From: Nonomuraea solani
Lineage (GTDB): Bacteria; Actinomycetota; Actinomycetes; Streptosporangiales; Streptosporangiaceae
Direction: 5' to 3'
DNA: 64,000 nucleotides
Assembly: GCF_900108335.1 (NCBI RefSeq)
Contig: NZ_FNVT01000011.1
Span: forward strand, 144,218-208,217
Under the pieces are notes generated by a model. It did no database searches and was not told the DNA's origin. It saw nothing but the letters and a program-made list of their open reading frames with translations. The first letter of the stretch is position 1, and every line of letters starts with the position of its first letter. Both the position numbers and the translations under genes were made by a program. Of this stretch, positions 50,004 through 58,754 are shown one piece after another.

Positions 50004-51098
50004 ATGAGCACGCTGGATTGGGCCGACATCGGCGCGCGAGTTCGCGAGTCCCGATTGGCCATGCGGCTCTCCCAGGAGCAACTGGCCGAACTGACCGGCC
50101 TCGACAGAACCATGGTCAGCAAGATCGAGGCCGGCACAAGGCGTCTCGACGCTCTGGAACTCATACGACTGGCACGAGCGCTCGATCTTCCCATGGGCCA
50201 TTTTCTCAACGCGCCTCCAGCCGTTATGTCACACCGCCCGCCTCTGACCGAGGACACAACGTCGTCTGCCGCACAGGCTTCTTATCGCATGGACGTGGCT
50301 CTCGCGGCCTGGATTCGGGAGATCCGGCTCCTGGTCTCTCTCGGGGCGCTGGAACTCATCCCCATCAAGCGATACAACGGCAAGGTCGATGGGCCGACTG
50401 CGGCCGCGGATGCGGCCCGATGGCTGAGAGCCGAGCTGGATTTGGGACTCGCCCCCATCGAATCGCTCGCCGGCCTGAGTGAACGGTGTGGCCAGTTCAT
50501 CCTGGTGACCGAGCTTTCCGGAGAAGGCGCCTCGGCGATAGATGATGATGTGGCTGCCGCCGTCGTCTGCATCAGCGGTGATCCTGGACGACGGCGAACC
50601 ACCGCCGCCCACGAACTCGGGCACCTGATCCTGGGCGACGAATACTCCACCGACCTGGGAGTAGGCACCTCCCGCGAAGCTCGTGAAGCCGTGATAGACG
50701 CTTTCGCCGCCGAGCTTCTCCTGCCGGTTGAGGCGATCCGGCATGCTGCCGCATCGACTGCCCTCACCAGAGCGGAGTTGGTTCGTCTCGCGGCGAAGTA
50801 TCGGACGTCCTGGAGTCTCGCGCTGCGGCAGGCGAGAGCCGCCCATGCGATTGGCCAGAACGAAGAGAAGGACCTGCGGACCTGTCCGCCCACCTTCGCG
50901 GAGTTCAGGGATTCCCTGGGTTGGACGCCTCAGCCGGATTTGGACGAGATCCGCGTGTCTCCGATTTTTGCCCACGCGGTGATGACGGCGTACAAGAACG
51001 GTCGGATCACCAGCCACCGCGCCCTGGAGCTCATGCACGGACAGCTCGAAAGCGAAACGGACCTGCCTCCGGTAGCTGAGGCGGATGAGCGCCCGTGA
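50004..51098 (+). CDS. XRE-family HTH and ImmA/IrrE-type metallopeptidase fusion (antitoxin-like)
   Basis: A 364-residue protein. Residues about 8-65 are an XRE helix-turn-helix (ARVRESRLAMRLSQEQLAELTGLDRTMVSKIEAGTRRLDALELIRLARAL). About 120-290 is an ImmA/IrrE (COG2856) domain with zinc-binding HELGH at 203-207 and the downstream Glu region DAFAAELLLP. Such HTH-peptidase proteins are phage repressor-cleaving or antitoxin-like regulators. The ATG at 50004 directly follows a perfect palindrome. A PIN-like gene overlaps its end by 4 bp, so they form a two-gene unit. Codon use is less G+C-biased than that of neighbours, suggesting acquisition. Confidence 0.85.
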   Translation: MSTLDWADIGARVRESRLAMRLSQEQLAELTGLDRTMVSKIEAGTRRLDALELIRLARALDLPMGHFLNAPPAVMSHRPPLTEDTTSSAAQASYRMDVALAAWIREIRLLVSLGALELIPIKRYNGKVDGPTAAADAARWLRAELDLGLAPIESLAGLSERCGQFILVTELSGEGASAIDDDVAAAVVCISGDPGRRRTTAAHELGHLILGDEYSTDLGVGTSREAREAVIDAFAAELLLPVEAIRHAAASTALTRAELVRLAAKYRTSWSLALRQARAAHAIGQNEEKDLRTCPPTFAEFRDSLGWTPQPDLDEIRVSPIFAHAVMTAYKNGRITSHRALELMHGQLESETDLPPVAEADERP

Positions 51099-51646
51099 CC
51101 GAATCGAAGCCTGTCGGCCCTTTGCCTCCGCTCGTGACCGACACCATGATGCTCCTTCACTTTGCCAAGGCCGACCGGCTCGATGTTCTAGGAGCAAGTG
51201 TCACGGAGATGTCCACGACTCTTGTCGTTGTCGACGAGCTGGGCAAATACTCCAACGAGTGCCCTTTGCTGCGGCGCATTACAGAGCTTGAGTGGCTGCA
51301 TATCCATCCTCAGGATTCTGTCGAAGAGCTCATCGCCTTCGACACATGGAGCCAGCTACTCGGCACCAGCGACGATTACGACAAGGGAGAGGCCAGTATC
51401 TTCGCCGCGGCCCAGATACACGGCTTGGTCGCGCTCACGGATGACCGAGACGCGACGAAGGTCGGCCGGGCGAATGGACTCGAGATCCACGGCACCATAT
51501 GGCTGCTGACCCGGCTGCTGGGGCTCGGCAAGATGACGCTGGTCGAGATTTGCAACCACGTGGACGCTCTACGAGCCTCCGGGATGCGCCTTCCGTGTAC
51601 AGGGCCTGAGCTTCCAGGCTGGGCCAGAGACCGCGGACTTCTCTAG
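51095..51646 (+). CDS. PIN-domain-like nuclease (toxin-like partner)
   Basis: A 183-residue protein starting at GTG overlapping the previous stop (GTGA). PIN-like acidic residues are visible: Asp16 in LVTDTMMLLHF, Glu99 in DKGEASIFAAA, and Asp116/Asp117 in LTDDRDATKVGRANGLEIHGTIWLL. This order matches PIN/DUF3368-type Mg2+-dependent RNases. Paired with the HTH-ImmA/IrrE protein it resembles a toxin-antitoxin or phage-defence-like module. Like its partner it is less G+C-rich than the surroundings. Confidence 0.78.
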   Translation: MTESKPVGPLPPLVTDTMMLLHFAKADRLDVLGASVTEMSTTLVVVDELGKYSNECPLLRRITELEWLHIHPQDSVEELIAFDTWSQLLGTSDDYDKGEASIFAAAQIHGLVALTDDRDATKVGRANGLEIHGTIWLLTRLLGLGKMTLVEICNHVDALRASGMRLPCTGPELPGWARDRGLL

Positions 51647-51881
51647 CGTCCCGGGATCAAGGCCGGCGAAACGGTTGGGGTAGGCGGGGTGCTCGAGGGG
51701 CGGGTGTTCGGCGGCCCACCGTGTAATCAGGTCACGGGTGGGTTGATGGCGCCGGAGGCGCGGGGGTTGCGCCAGAGGCGCCTGAGCCCCGCGCGTAGCG
51801 CTCCCTAGGTGAAGACCTTTGGGGTGGGCATCAGGGGGTCCGCTGTCCAGAGGGGCAACAGGAGGGTGGCTTCTGGCCCGC

Positions 51882-52364
51882 CTACCTGCGCTTGTTGGTG
51901 GTCACCGTGAACGGGGCCGTGGTGGTCTTGTTGCCGACCTTGACGGTGACCGACTTTTCGCCTGCTCTCGTCTTCGAAGGGACGGTCAGGGTCTTCGTGG
52001 CGTGGCCGGAGGAGAGGCTGACTCGGTAGGTCTTGCCCTCGGGGCTCGTGATCGTGGCCGTGCCCGAGGAGAGGCCCTTGGTGGTGATCGTGACACTGTA
52101 CGACGCGCCGGCTCGTACGCGGCTCGGGTTGACGGAGGCGCTGAGAGAGATCTGCTGCTGCGGCTTGCGGGTCCTGGTGTCCTTGTGCTGCCCGTCGCGG
52201 TCCTGCCGCTGCTTGGTCGCCGGGGTCGAATGCGTCGGCTGCGCGGCCTTGGTGGTGGCCGTCGGTTGCGGGCGGGGGGCTTCGGCGAGGGCGGAGCCGG
52301 TGAAGGGGAGGGCGATGAGGGCCGCGCTGGCGATGGTCACGGTGAATGGCTTGGCGAAGCGCAC
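51882..52364 (-). CDS. Secreted basic protein with Ig-like domain
   Basis: A protein of about 160 residues. The GTG at 52364 (VRFAKPFTVTIASAALIALP) is preferred because it gives a standard Sec signal peptide ending at ALA-E; a TTG 15 bases upstream at 52379 is possible. After a low-complexity Gln/Thr/Lys linker (about 30-70), residues about 72-155 form a beta-sandwich (ISLSASVNPSRVRAGASYSVTITTKGL, ATITSPEGKTYRVSLSSG), Ig/CARDB-like. There is no catalytic motif. It is probably surface-associated. The gap upstream on the minus strand contains only the start of the protease-like gene. Confidence 0.7.
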   Translation of the reverse strand: MRFAKPFTVTIASAALIALPFTGSALAEAPRPQPTATTKAAQPTHSTPATKQRQDRDGQHKDTRTRKPQQQISLSASVNPSRVRAGASYSVTITTKGLSSGTATITSPEGKTYRVSLSSGHATKTLTVPSKTRAGEKSVTVKVGNKTTTAPFTVTTNKRR

Positions 52365-52564
52365 TGGTCGAGAATCCAATCCGGGACGGACCTGGCCGAA
52401 CTTCTGAATTCAGCCCCGAAGGTCATCCGCATGGCAACGACTCTGCCGAGGCAACCTGAGAAAAGGCTGTCATGCGCTTATGAGTTGGATAAGTGCAGGT
52501 CGTGGCCCTGAGCTGGAGACAGTGATGTGCGACACATAAGGTCTCTTAGGGAAAATTCAGGTTC

Positions 52565-53581
52565 TTGTCGGGGTCGTTCTCAGGATCTGTTCTCGCCTTG
52601 GGGAATGTCAGCACCACCACCGCGAAAGGCATCGCCACCTTCTGGCTGGAGAACAACGGCGCCGCGCTGAAGGCCGCCACCTACGTCGAGGAGGACACCA
52701 CCGACGTCGACAAGCTCAAGTCCACCGGCACCGCCACCACCGACACCAAGGCCGGCTCCGTCGCCCCGACCGGCACCACCACCTCCACGAGCAAGTCGAA
52801 GAACGTGAACCTGCCGAAGACCATCGGCAAGGTCTTCTTCGTCGACGCCGAGGGCGCGAAGCGCTGGTGCTCGGCCACCTCCATCCAGGGCAGGTACGCC
52901 AACCTGGTCGCCACGGCCGGCCACTGCGTGTACGACACCGCCGACGACGAGCAACTCCTCGACAACTGGGTCTTCGTGCCGGGCTACTACCAGGGCAAGG
53001 CCCCGTGGGGCATCTACGTCGGCAAGCAGGCGTTCGTGCACTACGACTACAGCGTCTACGAGGACTACGACCGCGACTACGCGTTCGTCTCGGTCTACAA
53101 CGGCGTGACGGTCAAGGCGTCGACCGAGGGCAGGCACTCCGGCATCGAGGCCGAGGACGCGGGCCGTCTGGGTGACAACGTCGGCGGCCAGGGCATCTCC
53201 TGGAACCAGCCGCTGAAGAAGGCGCACTACGTCTTCGGCTACCCGCAGGCCGCGCAGCCCGACGGCAACAAGCCGTTCACGGGCGTCACGCCGAAGTGGT
53301 GCTACGGCACGACCACGGCCAAGACCGTGGGCTCGGCCGCGAAGAAGATCGAGGAGCACGTGGGCCTCAAGTGCTCCATGACCGCCGGGGCGGACGGCGG
53401 GCCGTGGCTGCTGAAGTACAGCGGCGCCAAGCGGGTCGGTTACCTCAACGGCGTGACCAGCAGCTTCTACGACCAGGACGAGAACAACCGGGTGGACTAC
53501 ATCAGCTCGGCGTACTTCGACGCCGAGACGTACGGCGTCTACTCCTCCGCCGCCAATGTGTGGTCGGGAAAGTTGTTCTAA
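52565..53581 (+). CDS. Trypsin-like serine protease homologue lacking catalytic Ser and signal peptide
   Basis: A 338-residue frame starting at TTG; an in-frame stop lies at 52547 and no ATG/GTG start or signal peptide is present. The body is a trypsin/V8-like protease: His120 in TAGHC, Asp171 in DRDYAFVSV, and the oxyanion-loop GADGGPW, where the expected Ser of GxSGGP is Asp277. Upstream of about residue 85 is a Thr/Ser/Lys-rich propeptide-like region. Homologues are normally secreted, so this gene is either 5'-truncated or decayed, or a secreted pseudoprotease whose true start was not found. The terminator at 53641 follows. Confidence 0.6.
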   Translation: MSGSFSGSVLALGNVSTTTAKGIATFWLENNGAALKAATYVEEDTTDVDKLKSTGTATTDTKAGSVAPTGTTTSTSKSKNVNLPKTIGKVFFVDAEGAKRWCSATSIQGRYANLVATAGHCVYDTADDEQLLDNWVFVPGYYQGKAPWGIYVGKQAFVHYDYSVYEDYDRDYAFVSVYNGVTVKASTEGRHSGIEAEDAGRLGDNVGGQGISWNQPLKKAHYVFGYPQAAQPDGNKPFTGVTPKWCYGTTTAKTVGSAAKKIEEHVGLKCSMTAGADGGPWLLKYSGAKRVGYLNGVTSSFYDQDENNRVDYISSAYFDAETYGVYSSAANVWSGKLF

Positions 53582-53640
53582 GCGCTGTTTCCAGGGAAGG
53601 GGTGGGCTCTGGGTAGCTCTGAGTGTGTCTTAAAGGGATA

Positions 53641-53672
53641 GGAAGGGCCCGGCCACCGCGCCGGGCCCTTCC
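53641..53672 (+). terminator. Hairpin terminator after the protease-like gene
   Basis: GGAAGGGCCCGGC and its exact complement (13-bp arms, 6-base loop) lie 60 bp after the stop codon and before the two-component operon. Confidence 0.9.
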
Positions 53673-53701
53673 GCATGCACCATGAAGAAATCAGGGCCGT
53701 T

Positions 53702-53717
53702 TCATCAAACACTCATC
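53702..53717 (+). promoter_or_regulatory. Direct repeat, possible OmpR-family binding site
   Basis: TCATC occurs at 53702-53706 and 53713-53717, an 11-bp period, 23-38 bp before the response regulator ATG. OmpR-type regulators bind such phased direct repeats; autoregulation is possible. The unit is short, so this is weak evidence. Confidence 0.35.
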
Positions 53718-53739
53718 CTGGCCCGACATCGTCGGCACC

Positions 53740-54465
53740 ATGCAGACGACCAGCGCGCCCGTGCGCCGAGCCGACGGCAGCTCCATCAACATCCTCGTCG
53801 TCGACGACGAGCCCTCGCTGACGGAGCTCCTGTCCATGGTCATGCGCCAGGAGTCCTGGGACGTGCGCTGCGCCTACAACGGCGGCGAGGCCATCCGCGC
53901 CGCCCGCGGGTTCCGGCCGGACGCGATCGTCCTGGACATCATGCTGCCCGACATGGACGGAATCGAGCTCCTGCCCAGGTTGCGGGCGGTACTGCCGGGG
54001 GTGCCGGTCCTGTTCCTGACCGCGAAGGACTCCGTACAGGACCGGCTCATCGGCCTGCGCGCGGGTGCCGACGACTACGTCACGAAGCCGTTCAGCCTGG
54101 AGGAGGTCGTCATCAGGCTGCGCGGCCTGCTGCGCCGCTCGGGCGCGGCGCGCGTGCGGCCCGACGCCGGGCTCGTGGTCGGGGATCTGACGCTGGACCA
54201 GGAGACCCACGAGGTACGCAGGGACGGCACGGACATCAGGCTCACCCCCACCGAATTCGAGCTGCTGCGCTTCCTCATGCACAACCCGGGCCGCGTGATG
54301 AGCAAGCCGCAGATCCTGGACCGGGTGTGGGCCTACGACTTCGGCGGCCAGAGCAACGTGGTCGAGCTGTACATCTCCTACCTGCGCCGCAAGATCGACG
54401 CCCAGCGCAAGCCGATGATCCACACCATCCGCGGCGTCGGCTACACGATCAGACCCGCCGTATGA
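53740..54465 (+). CDS. OmpR/PhoB-family response regulator
   Basis: A 241-residue regulator: receiver domain with DDE, phospho-acceptor Asp in AIVLDIMLPDMDG, Thr in LFLTAKD and Lys in YVTKPFSLEEV; C-terminal winged helix (LTPTEFELLRFLMHNPGRVMSKPQILDRVWAYDFGGQSNVVELYISYLRRKID...IHTIRGVGYTIR). Its stop overlaps the kinase ATG (ATGA), so the two are co-translated. Confidence 0.95.
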   Translation: MQTTSAPVRRADGSSINILVVDDEPSLTELLSMVMRQESWDVRCAYNGGEAIRAARGFRPDAIVLDIMLPDMDGIELLPRLRAVLPGVPVLFLTAKDSVQDRLIGLRAGADDYVTKPFSLEEVVIRLRGLLRRSGAARVRPDAGLVVGDLTLDQETHEVRRDGTDIRLTPTEFELLRFLMHNPGRVMSKPQILDRVWAYDFGGQSNVVELYISYLRRKIDAQRKPMIHTIRGVGYTIRPAV

Positions 54466-55952
54466 CGATGTCGCTGGAGACCAAGCTCGTGGTCTCCTCG
54501 ATCGCGCTGCTCGCCGTCGTCTCCGCCGTCATCGCCACCGCGACGACCCTGCTGTTCAACGACTTTCTCACCGACCGGCTCGACCTGCAGGTCAGCTCGG
54601 CCGCCCGCCGTTCCACCAGCACCGCGGTACAGCCGCCGCCCGAGGCGCGGGAGGTGTCGTTCCTGCTGTTCCCGGGGCAGGCGGTGGACACGTTCGGGGC
54701 GCGGGTGCGCGACGGCGTCGTACGCCGGGCCGCCGTACTGACCGGTGTCGGCACCGTACGGCAGGTGCAGGCGCCACCCGAGCTCGCCCGCGTCACCGGC
54801 AGGCCCGTCACCGTCAGCCTGGGCCCGCTGGGCGACTACCGGATGGTCGGCGTCCGCGCTCCCGACGGCGACCTGCTCGTCACGGGGCTGCCGGTGCTCG
54901 GCGTGCAGACCACGCTGACCAGGCTCGTCGTGGTGGAGGCCGCGGTGACGCTGGCGGGTGTGGCGGTGGTGGCCGTGGCCGCCACCCTCCTCGTACGCCG
55001 AGCGGTCCGCCCCCTCGGCCGCCTGGCCGCCACCGCCGCCCGCGTGTCGGAGCTGCCCCTCGCCACCGGTGAGGCCGTGCGCCTGGCCCGCGTACCGGAG
55101 GTGGACACCGACCCGCGCACCGAGATCGGCCAGGTCGGCGGCGCGCTGAACCGCATGCTCGGGCACGTGGAGACGGCCTTCGCGGTTCGGCACGAGAGCG
55201 AGACCCGGCTGCGGCGCTTCATCGCGGACGCCAGCCACGAACTGCGCACCCCGCTGGCCTCGATCGTCGGCTACGCGGAGCTGACCAGGCGCGGCGGCGA
55301 GCCGCACGGCCCGCAGACCACGCACGCGCTCGGCCGCATCCGCTCGGAGGCGGGCCGGATGACCACGCTGGTCGAGGACCTGCTGCTGCTGGCGAGGCTG
55401 GACGCGGGCCGTCCGCTCGAACGGGCGGAGCTGGACCTGTCGCCGATCGTGGTCAACGCGGTGAGTGACGCCTACGCGGCCGCGCCCGGCCACCGCTGGC
55501 TGGTCAGCCTGCCCGACCAGCCCGTCCTGGTCGTCGGGGACGCCGACCGGTTGCACCAGGTGGTGACGAACCTGCTGGCCAACGCCCGTACGCACACGCC
55601 GCCGGGCACCACGGTGACCACGACCGTGCTGCCGGAGGCGATCGTCCGGGTGGCCGACGACGGGCCGGGCATTCCCGCGCATGTGCTGCCGCACGTGTTC
55701 GGCAGGTTCGCGCGCGGCGACGGGTCGCGGTCCCGGCTGGCCGGGGGCAGCGGGCTCGGCCTGGCCATCGTCTCGGCCGTCGCGGCGGCACACGACGGGC
55801 GGGTCGAGGTGGCCAGCGTGCCGGGGAACACGGTCTTCACGCTCAGCCTCCCCTCACGCGACCAGGTCCCGCCGGGCGAAGGCGGCCCACCCGATGCCCA
55901 CGAGCACGGCGGCGACCAGCGTGAACGCGATCGGGGCGGCATAACCGGCTGA
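54462..55952 (+). CDS. OmpR-type sensor histidine kinase
   Basis: A 496-residue membrane kinase with two transmembrane helices (about 12-32 and 155-180) around an extracellular domain of about 120 residues, a HAMP region (VRRAVRPLGRLAATAARVSELPLA), the HisKA box RFIADASHELRTPLASIVGYAELT, N box HQVVTNLLANARTHTP and G boxes VADDGPGIP and GGSGLGLAIVSAVAAAHDG. The last 33 residues or so are encoded by DNA that is antisense to the 3' end of the ABC-2 permease gene and look non-conserved, a read-through extension. Possible function: envelope stress or drug sensing with the exporter nearby. Confidence 0.92.
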   Translation: MTMSLETKLVVSSIALLAVVSAVIATATTLLFNDFLTDRLDLQVSSAARRSTSTAVQPPPEAREVSFLLFPGQAVDTFGARVRDGVVRRAAVLTGVGTVRQVQAPPELARVTGRPVTVSLGPLGDYRMVGVRAPDGDLLVTGLPVLGVQTTLTRLVVVEAAVTLAGVAVVAVAATLLVRRAVRPLGRLAATAARVSELPLATGEAVRLARVPEVDTDPRTEIGQVGGALNRMLGHVETAFAVRHESETRLRRFIADASHELRTPLASIVGYAELTRRGGEPHGPQTTHALGRIRSEAGRMTTLVEDLLLLARLDAGRPLERAELDLSPIVVNAVSDAYAAAPGHRWLVSLPDQPVLVVGDADRLHQVVTNLLANARTHTPPGTTVTTTVLPEAIVRVADDGPGIPAHVLPHVFGRFARGDGSRSRLAGGSGLGLAIVSAVAAAHDGRVEVASVPGNTVFTLSLPSRDQVPPGEGGPPDAHEHGGDQRERDRGGITG

Positions 55953-57236
55953 GATCAGGGGGTGTCCGTAGCCGTAGGGGGTGAACAGGAACGCCGTCCT
56001 GCCGATCGTCTGGGCCTCCCACAACGCGACAAAAGCCGTGGAAACCCCGACCGTGGCCCACGCCGCCGGGATGGCCAGCCGGGGACGCAGGCCGTACACC
56101 GCGAGGGCGACACCCGCGACCGTCCAGGCGGCGGGGACGAACAGCAGCGCCTTCCCCATCTGAGCGAGCAGCGCCCCGGAGCCCAGCCCGGTGCCGGCGC
56201 CGACGGCCAGCAGCATCGCGACCGGCGCGGCGAGGCCGAGCACCACGTATCCGGACAACCAGCGCGATCTACTCGTGGAGACCAGCAGCGGCGCCACCCG
56301 CCCCCGTCGCTCCTCCGTGTACGGCCGCAGCGCCCCGGCCGCCGTCAAACAGGCCACGACCAGGCAGAAGACGTACGTGAAGATCGCCAGCACATCCCCC
56401 CACCCAAGCTCACCAAGGCGCGACACCGACACCCACCCGGCTCCCGCCGACATCACGCCCAGCGCGATCGTCCAGCTCACGACCTGCCCGCCGTACAGCC
56501 GCCAGGCCAGCGCCACCGGACTCGCCGGGCCACCACGCGCGGGCCCGGTGCCGGAGCGATCGCGCAACAACCCGGCGCCCAGGTCCCGCCGCCCCGCGAC
56601 GACGTACGCGACCACGAGCAACAAGGCGGCGACCACCAGCGGCACCCACCACTGGGCGACGCGCGGCACCAGCACGCCCACGGCGGCGCCCCGCGCGAGC
56701 GGCGCGCTCTGCGCGAGCTGCCCCGCCACGAGCCCGCACGCGGCGAACATCAGCCCGCTCGCCCCGGCCGCCAGCCCGAACAGCACGGAACCACCGAGGC
56801 TGTAGCCGAACAGGAGCACCAGCGCGGCGGCCAGCAGCACGGTGACGGCGGCGGTGACGGCGGCGACCACGACCATGGCGGCGGTGACGGCGGCGTGCCG
56901 GCGCACGGCGCCCGCGGCCATGAGCTCCCAGCGCCCCGAGTCCTCCTCCGCGCGCGTGTGCCTGATCGCGAACAGCAGCCCACCCAGCCCCAAGATGATC
57001 TTGCTCTGCACGCTCGACCGCCAGAACACGACCCCCTCGATGGAGGTGTCGTCCAAGGGGCCGAGCAGCGCGGCGGTGAGCGGATTACCGGCGCTGACCT
57101 CGGCAAAGGTAAGGCGGGCCGCCTCGGTCGGCAGCAGCGCGCCCAGGGAGAAGGCGTTGAAGACCGGAACCGCGACGGCCACCGCCACCCACCCGGCGAT
57201 CAGCAGCCGGTCGCGCCGCACGATGAACCTGATCAC
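55854..57236 (-). CDS. ABC-2 type exporter permease (two-copy, 12-helix)
   Basis: A 460-residue permease with about twelve hydrophobic segments (two six-helix halves), typical of the polyketide or antibiotic exporter permeases paired with a single ATPase. Motifs include FRHTRAEEDSGRWELMAAG-like RHTRAEEDSGRWELMAAGAVRRHAA and RPYTEERRGRVAPLLVSTSRSRWLSGY, the cytosolic coupling regions. It overlaps the ATPase stop by 4 bp and its 3' end overlaps the convergent kinase gene by 99 bp. Confidence 0.88.
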   Translation of the reverse strand: MIRFIVRRDRLLIAGWVAVAVAVPVFNAFSLGALLPTEAARLTFAEVSAGNPLTAALLGPLDDTSIEGVVFWRSSVQSKIILGLGGLLFAIRHTRAEEDSGRWELMAAGAVRRHAAVTAAMVVVAAVTAAVTVLLAAALVLLFGYSLGGSVLFGLAAGASGLMFAACGLVAGQLAQSAPLARGAAVGVLVPRVAQWWVPLVVAALLLVVAYVVAGRRDLGAGLLRDRSGTGPARGGPASPVALAWRLYGGQVVSWTIALGVMSAGAGWVSVSRLGELGWGDVLAIFTYVFCLVVACLTAAGALRPYTEERRGRVAPLLVSTSRSRWLSGYVVLGLAAPVAMLLAVGAGTGLGSGALLAQMGKALLFVPAAWTVAGVALAVYGLRPRLAIPAAWATVGVSTAFVALWEAQTIGRTAFLFTPYGYGHPLISAGYAAPIAFTLVAAVLVGIGWAAFARRDLVA

Positions 57237-58114
57237 GCGGCCTCCACCCGATAGTGACGCAGGAACAGCTCCTCCAGCGTGGCGGGCTGCGCCGTAATGT
57301 CGCGCAGGCCGTAGCGGGTCAGCCGGGTGAGCACCTCGCCGGCCCGGCCGCTGTCCACCCGGAAGCGCACCTCGGTGCCGTGGATCTCCAGATCGTGTAC
57401 GCCGTCCAGCCGCTCAAGAGGCCGCTCCAGCCGGGCGGTGACCGAGGTCCAGGTGAGGTGGCGCAGCTCGGCCAGGGTGCCGGACTCGACGACGCGACCG
57501 GCGCGGACGATGCTCACCCGGTCGCACAGGGCCTCCACCTCGGCCAGGATGTGACTCGACAGCAGGATCGTGGTGCCCTCGTCACGGCGTTCGGCCAGGC
57601 AGCGCCGAAATTCGGCCTCCATGAGCGGGTCGAGGCCCGAAGTGGGCTCGTCCAGCAGGAGCAGCTCGGCCCGCGCCGCCAGGGCCGCGATCAGCGCGAC
57701 CTTCTGCCTGTTGCCCTTGGAGTAGACGCGGGCCTTCTTGGCGGGGTCGAGCTCGAACCGGTCGATCAGCTCGGCGCGGCGGCGCTCGTCGACCTGGCCG
57801 TGCAGGCGGCCGAGCAGGTCGATGGTCTCGCCGCCGGTCAGCTCGTCCCAGAGGGTGACGTCGCCGGGCACGTACGCCAGACGGCGGTGCAACCGCACGG
57901 CGTCGTCCCACGGATGCCCGCCCAGCAGCCGCACCTCACCGGCGTCGGCCCGCAGCAGGCCCAGCAGGACGCGCAGGGTGGTGGTCTTCCCCGCGCCGTT
58001 GGGGCCGAGGTAGCCGTGGATCTCTCCGGCGCTCACCCGCAGGTCGAGGCCGTCCAGCGCGCGAATGCGCCCAAACGCCTTCACGAGGCCGGACACCGCG
58101 ATCACAGGATCCAT
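57233..58114 (-). CDS. ABC exporter ATP-binding protein
   Basis: A 293-residue ATPase; ATG at 58114 chosen because it begins at MDPVIAVSGLVKAFG. Walker A GPNGAGKT, signature YSKGNRQKV (non-canonical in place of LSGGQ), Walker B LLLLDEPTSGLD, and the His switch SSHILAEVEAL. A C-terminal domain of about 70 residues follows. It forms an exporter with the permease downstream. The divergent TetR gene and the palindromic region between them suggest substrate-inducible control. Confidence 0.92.
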   Translation of the reverse strand: MDPVIAVSGLVKAFGRIRALDGLDLRVSAGEIHGYLGPNGAGKTTTLRVLLGLLRADAGEVRLLGGHPWDDAVRLHRRLAYVPGDVTLWDELTGGETIDLLGRLHGQVDERRRAELIDRFELDPAKKARVYSKGNRQKVALIAALAARAELLLLDEPTSGLDPLMEAEFRRCLAERRDEGTTILLSSHILAEVEALCDRVSIVRAGRVVESGTLAELRHLTWTSVTARLERPLERLDGVHDLEIHGTEVRFRVDSGRAGEVLTRLTRYGLRDITAQPATLEELFLRHYRVEAA

Positions 58115-58135
58115 GGTCGGGACGCTACTCACATT

Positions 58136-58166
58136 TTGCAGTCCTGTAAATATGCATCCAGTGCAA
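58136..58166. promoter_or_regulatory. Operator-like inverted repeat in the exporter/TetR divergent promoter
   Basis: TTGCA (58136-58140) and TGCAA (58162-58166) flank an A+T-rich core containing TGTAAATATGCA, in the only 64 bp between the two starts. It is a plausible TetR operator covering both promoters; the symmetry is imperfect. Confidence 0.45.
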
Positions 58167-58178
58167 TAACATGGCGGC

Positions 58179-58754
58179 ATGTCGTTGCGGGAGCGGAAGA
58201 AACAGCGGACCCGGCAGGCGCTCATCGACGCCGCCGGGCGGCTGTTCGACGAGCAGGGCTACGAGGCCACCACCGTGGAGCAGATCGCGGCGGCGGCGGA
58301 GGTGTCCACCCGCACGTTCTTCACCTACTTCCGGCACAAGGCGGACGTACTCGTCACCAACCTGACCGAGCAGGTGGACGCCGGTGTCCGGGTGATCGGC
58401 TCGCGGGCTCCCGATGAGCCGGCGGCCCGGCTGCTGGCCAGGGCGTTCGACGAGATGCTCGCGGAGAGCTGGACGCTGGGGCTGAACGTCGGGCTGGTCG
58501 GTACGGCGTTCAAGCTGCCGATCTTCTCGCCGCAGGCGTCCATCGACCGCTCGAACACACGGCTGGACCGGCTGGCCGGCGCGCTCATGAGCGCGTGCGA
58601 GCTCGATCGGATGACCGCGTACGCGATGGTGGGGGCCGCGATCGGGGCGGTCAGCGCGACGGCGGCGGTGTGCGTGGGCGAGGGCCGGCCCGACGAGGAG
58701 ACCCTGGCCGAGGTCGGCCGCGCCTGCCGCAGGGCGCTGGCCGGGTTCCGCTAG
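58179..58754 (+). CDS. TetR-family regulator
   Basis: A 191-residue regulator with N-terminal HTH (KKQRTRQALIDAAGRLFDEQGYEATTVEQIAAAAEVSTRTFFTYFRHKADVL) and a helical ligand domain. It lies between two exporters: divergent from the ABC-2 pair on the minus strand and 29 bp upstream of the DrrAB-type pair. A perfect 9-bp inverted repeat overlaps its own stop codon and precedes drrA. It probably represses one or both exporters until a drug-like ligand binds. Confidence 0.9.
   Translation: MSLRERKKQRTRQALIDAAGRLFDEQGYEATTVEQIAAAAEVSTRTFFTYFRHKADVLVTNLTEQVDAGVRVIGSRAPDEPAARLLARAFDEMLAESWTLGLNVGLVGTAFKLPIFSPQASIDRSNTRLDRLAGALMSACELDRMTAYAMVGAAIGAVSATAAVCVGEGRPDEETLAEVGRACRRALAGFR

Noticed and set aside
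51650..51880. Gene or mobile-element end in the gap after the PIN-like gene
   Set aside because: Only imperfect GGCGCC/GAGGCGC repeats are seen; no coding signal, att site or tRNA could be supported.
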